Below are positions 59,585 to 64,000 of a DNA stretch of 64,000 nt, one piece after another. Positions within the stretch are counted from its first letter, which is position 1. Every line of letters starts with the position of its first letter. The position numbers and the translations under genes were made by a program. Source of the DNA: Siderastrea radians (Eukaryota > Cnidaria > Anthozoa > Scleractinia > Rhizangiidae); the NCBI GenBank assembly GCA_964017195.1, contig OZ024898.1, positions 9,871,130 to 9,935,129 on the forward strand, given 5' to 3'. The notes beneath the pieces are model-generated. The model searched no databases and had not been told where the DNA came from. It saw only the letters and a program-made list of their open reading frames with translations.

Positions 59585-61053
59585 AGTACGGGCCAAGAAT
59601 ACGAGGCTAATAAAATATTTATTATGTCTCTTTAATCGAAGAAAAAGGAAAACATTTCGAACAGTCGAACAGGTTCATTTCACTTACGTGTGTCAAAGGA
59701 TTAATAAAACGCGCGAATTTCATTGGCTTTTGAAAATCGTTGCTCGTCTTCGTCGTCAGCTGGGGTCGATAAATGAAAACGTTTTAATTTTTGTGTTTTT
59801 TCGCCCGGGACATATCCACAAAACAAGATTAAGATAGTTAAAATACTTCTTCGTCACTGACAGGAGAAAAGAAAAGAATGAAATCTCGAAGCGATAGAAT
59901 CGTCGATCCCGGATTGAATCGGATTGAAGTCGTGTTTTGTCAACGTGGAAGATTTGGTGGTATTCAGTCAACAACAATAGATTCAGAATGAAGAAACTTT
60001 CAAATGACGGAGAATATACTGAAATAAATCTCTACAAATCCTACTTGCACCTGCCTTTGGCTTTCAACTGTGCTCGGCAGGTCGTTTTTCGAGCAAAGTA
60101 TATACTGGACGCTGAACACCAAGGAGTTGCGTCGGAAATTATGAGTTTTAGTCGGGTATTGCAAACGCCAGAGCGAAGGCTGGAACTCCACTACAAGACA
60201 AGAATTTCGCAGAGGAATAAAGGTAATTTAGGTTAAAAATACTGTTTTGTTTCTGTGAGAGCAAATAACTAAAGCGGTGTGTTAAAAGTTTCAAGCTTTA
60301 TTTGATCAAAATTTAAGCTTTTGTAAACCGGTCAAAGATAAACAATTTTTCGAGTTGTTTTGAAGCTGAATTTTTTCCACTAAGAGAAACTAGCTAGAAA
60401 CTCTTTCTCTCGGTACAGCCACTTTTTGGCTAGTGTTCACGGTCTTTTTGAGTTAATTTGACTTGTTTTAGCTTCTTTTTAGCATGTTTTGACTTACCAG
60501 TTGCAAAACAGGTTCCCCGAGTGAAATTAGCTTATATCAGATGTTTTTCTTTAAGTAAAAGTTTTCAGCGAGTCTCGGTAAACTAAAAAGTTTTCAGTCC
60601 AGCTTTTTACTTGTTTTACATCCCGTCTAGGACATTAACCTGCTATTTTTAAAGTAAGTGTATATATAAGACTACCGCCGTAAATTGATTCTAGGCCTTT
60701 CAAATTTTGCGGTCCTACGGTAAAATACGGCCCGCATAATTGACCAATCGCAGCGCGCGTACTAACTGAGAGATATAATAAATCAGAAAACTAAAACTCA
60801 GAAAAAAAAACACAGGAACAGGCAGGAAACAAAAATACACAAGCGCTGTGCGCTACGCGTTTTGGCGGGAAAATATTGTTTTATAGTGTTTTTAGCATTG
60901 TGTTGAATACTTAATCTCGTATCTGATGTACTTCAGAGGCTTTTTCAAAATATAATTACTTTATTACAAAAAATGAGGAAGATATACGTCTTTCAAGTAG
61001 AGGCACAGACTTTTGAGACACCCTGTAGAGTGTTCACCCTTGATTACAACCGA

Positions 61054-61684
61054 CTAATTAACGTTACAAATCACACTTGCATCCTTATAATGGCCGCAGT
61101 TTTCTACACCCCACCCTCATGCTTACAATCAAACAAAGAAGTCTCTACACCTTGGCAATCGAGCTCATTTAACCAGACAGGACCAGATCCCTGACCGTAT
61201 TTTGCACCGATAGGAGCGGAAGATGCACTGGGAAAACCAAGCTGACGACACACCACATGGGCATCATTGATATCCCAGTTGTCGTCGCACACTGTGCCCC
61301 AGATTCCCAAGAACAAAACCTCAACACGACCATAGCTACCTCCACCATCAGCCAAACGAAGTGATGGACTGCACCGTACCCTGACATCTTGGCTGTGTGT
61401 GCAATTACTGTTTCCCCATCCACGATGACCGCAATCGTAGATGTAAAACTCATTTCCGGAGCAGGCCACGTTATCCATCCAAATGGGGCCGGATCCCTTG
61501 CCGTGACTGGCACCGCTAAAGGCTTTAGAAGCTTTTGGGAATCCAAGCTGCCTGCACACTACCTTAGCATCGTTGATATCCCAACCATCATCACAAACTG
61601 TGCCACACTGGCCATCATAAAAGATCTCAACTCTACCACTTGATAACGTACTGCCATTTATACGGACCGAGCCGGCTGTGATAG
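61054..61684 (-). pseudogene. SRCR-domain gene exon, one-base frameshift near its end
   Basis: Read on the minus strand from a splice acceptor at 61685. The first SRCR domain starts SVRINGSTLSSGRVEIFYDG and GTVCDDGWDINDAKVVCRQL and ends VRVRCS; the second starts LRLADGGGSYGRVEVLFLGI. At about 61102 a G/T run is one base short, and the frame stops at 61104. In the next frame the usual ENCGHYKDASVIC ending follows, with a stop at 61054. The last two conserved Cys are therefore lost, so the second domain could not fold normally. It may be a mutation or an assembly error. The mariner-like element begins only 29 bp further on. SRCR proteins are secreted or membrane scavenger-type receptors. Confidence 0.8.
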
Positions 61685-62740
61685 CTGGTTATGATGTAAA
61701 CATATTTTCAGATATTAAATCTTTAAGGTAAGTATGCTAGTTTGTAATTAATTCGCATACTTTCGTGAGATCTACCATCAAATCACAGTTCTAGGATAGC
61801 CCTTAGAGCTGGTAGTTCTTCTCCAATTCTGATTGGACAAAGTTTGCACTAAAGTATGCGAATTAGTTAAACAGTGGTCACACTTTTGTGTGTCTCACTG
61901 TAATAAAGATACGTATATAATCAACTACAAGTGTCTCGCATACATGGTAATTGTAGACTGCATACACTCTATCAATAAATTGTCGAATATTAATTTTGAA
62001 AACAATTTTAGAACTATCCTTATAGCCCGAACTACCAAACTAGAGCACAAACTACTGGAAGGGGGGAGGGGTGGGGGAGGGAGGGCCTCATAGCCACACA
62101 CATTAGGACTTGTTAGTTCTCTGTTTCCGATAATGTTGTATTATTTTATATACCATTAAAGATCCCTTAACCTCGAACACTACCTAAGAAACCTACCTCG
62201 GAAATAAGCAATAAATTTGTAGTAGCCAAAGTATTTGGTTGTAATTCTGATGTGAAGTTTGTTAGACGAACTAGTAATGGGTGCAGGAATAGAAAGACCA
62301 GTGAATGAATGATTTGCCACTAATCGGATTCCTCTGTTAGGCGCAAAGGTTTCTGGGATCGCTAGGGGGCAAACATTGCAAGTCGCTCGAAGGAAATGTA
62401 TGGCGAAAAGTTGTTTTGACGTCCAAAAAGACGATTTTTGAAGGAGTTCGACGCTTTTTCGCCGCTATTTTATCAGAGATGGGTTTGGACCATGTTGGTA
62501 CGTGGGAAGTGTAAGTTTTAGTTTGTATAACCTCGAAATATGTGATAAAATCTACCGATAAACGTGTTGCTTGCGAAAGGTTTATTGACGCCTTTATTGT
62601 GAAATTCACATCGCGTAATGCTCTCGAAATAGCATAGAAGTAAGTTTGAAATCGGCATGAATAGTTCAATAAACCTCTTTCAGTTGTATTTACATGTGTA
62701 CAGGCTGTTTTCTTATTAGTAACATCTTAAGCAAGAAATT
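61685..62740. other. Intergenic or intron region
   Basis: No supported gene. It may hold further upstream exons of the SRCR gene that I cannot recognise. A G-rich patch (GGGGGGAGGGGTGGGGGAGG) lies near 62060. Confidence 0.4.
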
Positions 62741-63097
62741 ATGGCTTCTGGAAATTTACCTCCTCAAAGGAGAGAAATTGTTGTCAGAGGAGATGGAAAT
62801 TGTTTTTACCGAGCTATTGCTCTCTGGAGGGATGAAACGAGCGATAAGAAACGTGAGGAAATCCGAAGGCTAAGTTCTAGTTTGATTGAGAAAAATCCGA
62901 AGGTTTTTGAGACGCTTCTCTTCGCTTCGAACTCTGTGGAGGAACATGTCAAGAACAGCAAGATCACGGGAACTTGGGCAGAAACTAAATTTTGGGAAAC
63001 TGTTGTGGCAACAGTTTTCAAGTTTTATTGTAAGCAAATAGTCCCCTCCTTTCTTCTTGAAGCTTTCCATAGTTACAGTAATCAGACAAAGCAGTGA
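62741..63097 (+). CDS. OTU-family cysteine protease fragment
   Basis: The 118-residue ORF from ATG 62741 has RGDGNCFYRAIALW (residues 16-29), the Asp-Gly-Asn-Cys catalytic start of the OTU deubiquitinase family. The following helices fit. The ORF ends before the usual catalytic His segment near the C-terminus of OTU domains, unless that part is on another exon. It lies next to a transposase relic, and OTU domains are common cargo of mobile elements, so it may belong to a transposon and not to the host. Confidence 0.6.
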   Translation: MASGNLPPQRREIVVRGDGNCFYRAIALWRDETSDKKREEIRRLSSSLIEKNPKVFETLLFASNSVEEHVKNSKITGTWAETKFWETVVATVFKFYCKQIVPSFLLEAFHSYSNQTKQ

Positions 63098-63165
63098 GCA
63101 CATTGAAATCAAGAAGATCAAGAAAATCAATAAATATATATTTTCTAACTTATGCATTGTGCACC

Positions 63166-64000
63166 TTACTTTATACTTCTCTTACATAAGTTAGTTAAAG
63201 CAGCACAAACAAACACAATTCTATCCAACATCGCTTTCATCAAAAGGGGTATAACTCCGGAGAGAATTCTAAATTGTTTCAATTTTAAAATGTTCCTTTC
63301 AGCTTGAGTACGCAATGACGCCACACGACGAGTGTGTGTTGTTCCTTTTGCTGACAGGCGTGCTCCTCTACAGTAAGGCTGGAGAAACAAGGTACAGTCT
63401 TTTGAATGTAAGGAGATCCCGAATGAGAAATCCCTTGTCCGCCATGACTGCATCCCCCTCCTCAAGCAAGTTCAGCAGTCCACTTTGCTTTACTATTTCC
63501 TTGTCACTAATGGAGCCTGTCCATTGTGGTGGAATGAAAGAAATAACACCAGTCGGTGTTATTCCAACCAGTAACTTAAAAGTGTTCCAGTGTTTGTAAC
63601 TGCTCCATGTGATCTTTTGGCTAATAGGGACCTTTGGTTTTTGTATAAAAAGTTCTCGACAGTCAAGTATTATTCTTACATTCTGAAATCTTTTAAACCT
63701 TTTTGGTAAAGATTTTCTCAGTTCTGATCTTGAAGGCCATGGAACTAAGAAGGACAGCTCTTGGGACAAAAATGCTATCCAGGTATTGTAAATTCTAGAC
63801 ACTTGAGAAGGGTTAATTCCAAAAGTATCAGCAAGGAATTTAACATCAAAACCTTTTCTTGTTCTTACTAAAGTGAGAACAACTTGTTCCCATTTTGTCA
63901 GGACTCCGTCATTATTAGTCGTCGTCCTTTTTTTAGCTGCTCGTTTTTTGGATGGCTTTTTGGTATTTTTACTACCCCTCCAGACACGTATGTCAGTGGT
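63166..64000 (-). pseudogene. DDE superfamily (DDE_Tnp_4 type) transposase, runs off the right edge
   Basis: Minus-strand frame open from the right edge to 63368. A helix-turn-helix region (LTKWEQVVLTLVRTRKGFDV ... VSRIYNTWI) is followed by DDE core blocks: ITWSSYKHWNTFKLLVGITP, WTGSISDKEIVKQSGLLNLL, GDAVMADKGF (catalytic Asp). At about 63360-63370 the frame changes; the rest (HTRRVASLRTQAERNILKLK, with the catalytic Glu) lies in another frame to 63166. A basic stretch before the HTH (KKPSKKRAAKKR) is visible near the edge. The N-terminus is outside the window. Inactive as read. Confidence 0.75.

Larger units (their letters stand above)
58342..61025. mobile_element. Tc1/mariner-like element with TA duplication, nested insertions
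   Basis: Ends CAGGGTGTCTCAGAAGTTCG and (reversed) CAGGGTGTCTCAAAAGTCTG are each flanked by TA (58340-58341 and 61026-61027). A transposase fragment lies inside near the left end. Two large palindromic foldbacks (59002-59136 and 59487-59584) are inserted within it. Confidence 0.85.

Noticed and set aside
62337..62669. 110-codon minus-strand ORF with KKRRTPSKIVFLDV
   Set aside because: No recognised domain and looks like part of a dispersed repeat; not enough support for a gene.

Overview
The window is eukaryotic DNA, most likely from an anthozoan cnidarian (coral or sea anemone). The reasons are an intron-containing secreted gene with PAN, EGF and fibrinogen-related modules like the skeletal-matrix genes of corals, an SRCR gene, and many foldback MITEs. 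The species cannot be named from the sequence alone.

Two Polinton/Maverick (adintovirus-like) virus-transposons are nested. The outer, AT-rich element fills 1-9341 and 31139 to about 36393; its left end lies outside the window. It carries a collagen-stem fibre-like gene and a packaging ATPase on the minus strand. On the plus strand it carries a PPxY protein, minor capsid, major capsid, small basic virion proteins, an adenain-like protease, zinc-ribbon and PLA2-like proteins, a chromodomain integrase, a BRO-N/VRR-NUC/zinc-finger protein, an AT-hook zinc-finger protein and a protein-primed DNA polymerase B.

The inner, GC-richer element (9342-31138, 21.8 kb) is complete. It has terminal inverted repeats of about 260 bp starting AGTAGTAAAG and a 6-bp target duplication, TAGGTG. 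It sits inside the outer element's BRO-N/VRR-NUC gene. It encodes its own polymerase B (broken at motif A), integrase, ATPase, protease, major capsid protein, three minor-capsid paralogues, several arginine-rich core-like proteins, a PLA2-like protein, a two-membrane-segment protein and a SLOG-like Rossmann protein. Most of its minus-strand genes lie in three tightly coupled runs in which a stop codon touches, or nearly touches, the next ATG. A tRNA-like gene lies between ATPase and protease.

From about 36394 to 64000 is host DNA: a diverged 2.4-3 kb segment present twice (about 36440-38875 and 54990-58125), MITEs, microsatellites, the PAN/EGF/fibrinogen-related gene (42087-48568, minus), a Tc1/mariner-like element (58342-61025) beside a frameshifted SRCR gene, an OTU-protease ORF, and a decayed DDE transposase running off the right edge. 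Both Polintons show lesions (frameshifts, an in-frame stop, a deletion, missing start codons), so they look like resident, decaying copies, although some lesions could be assembly errors.
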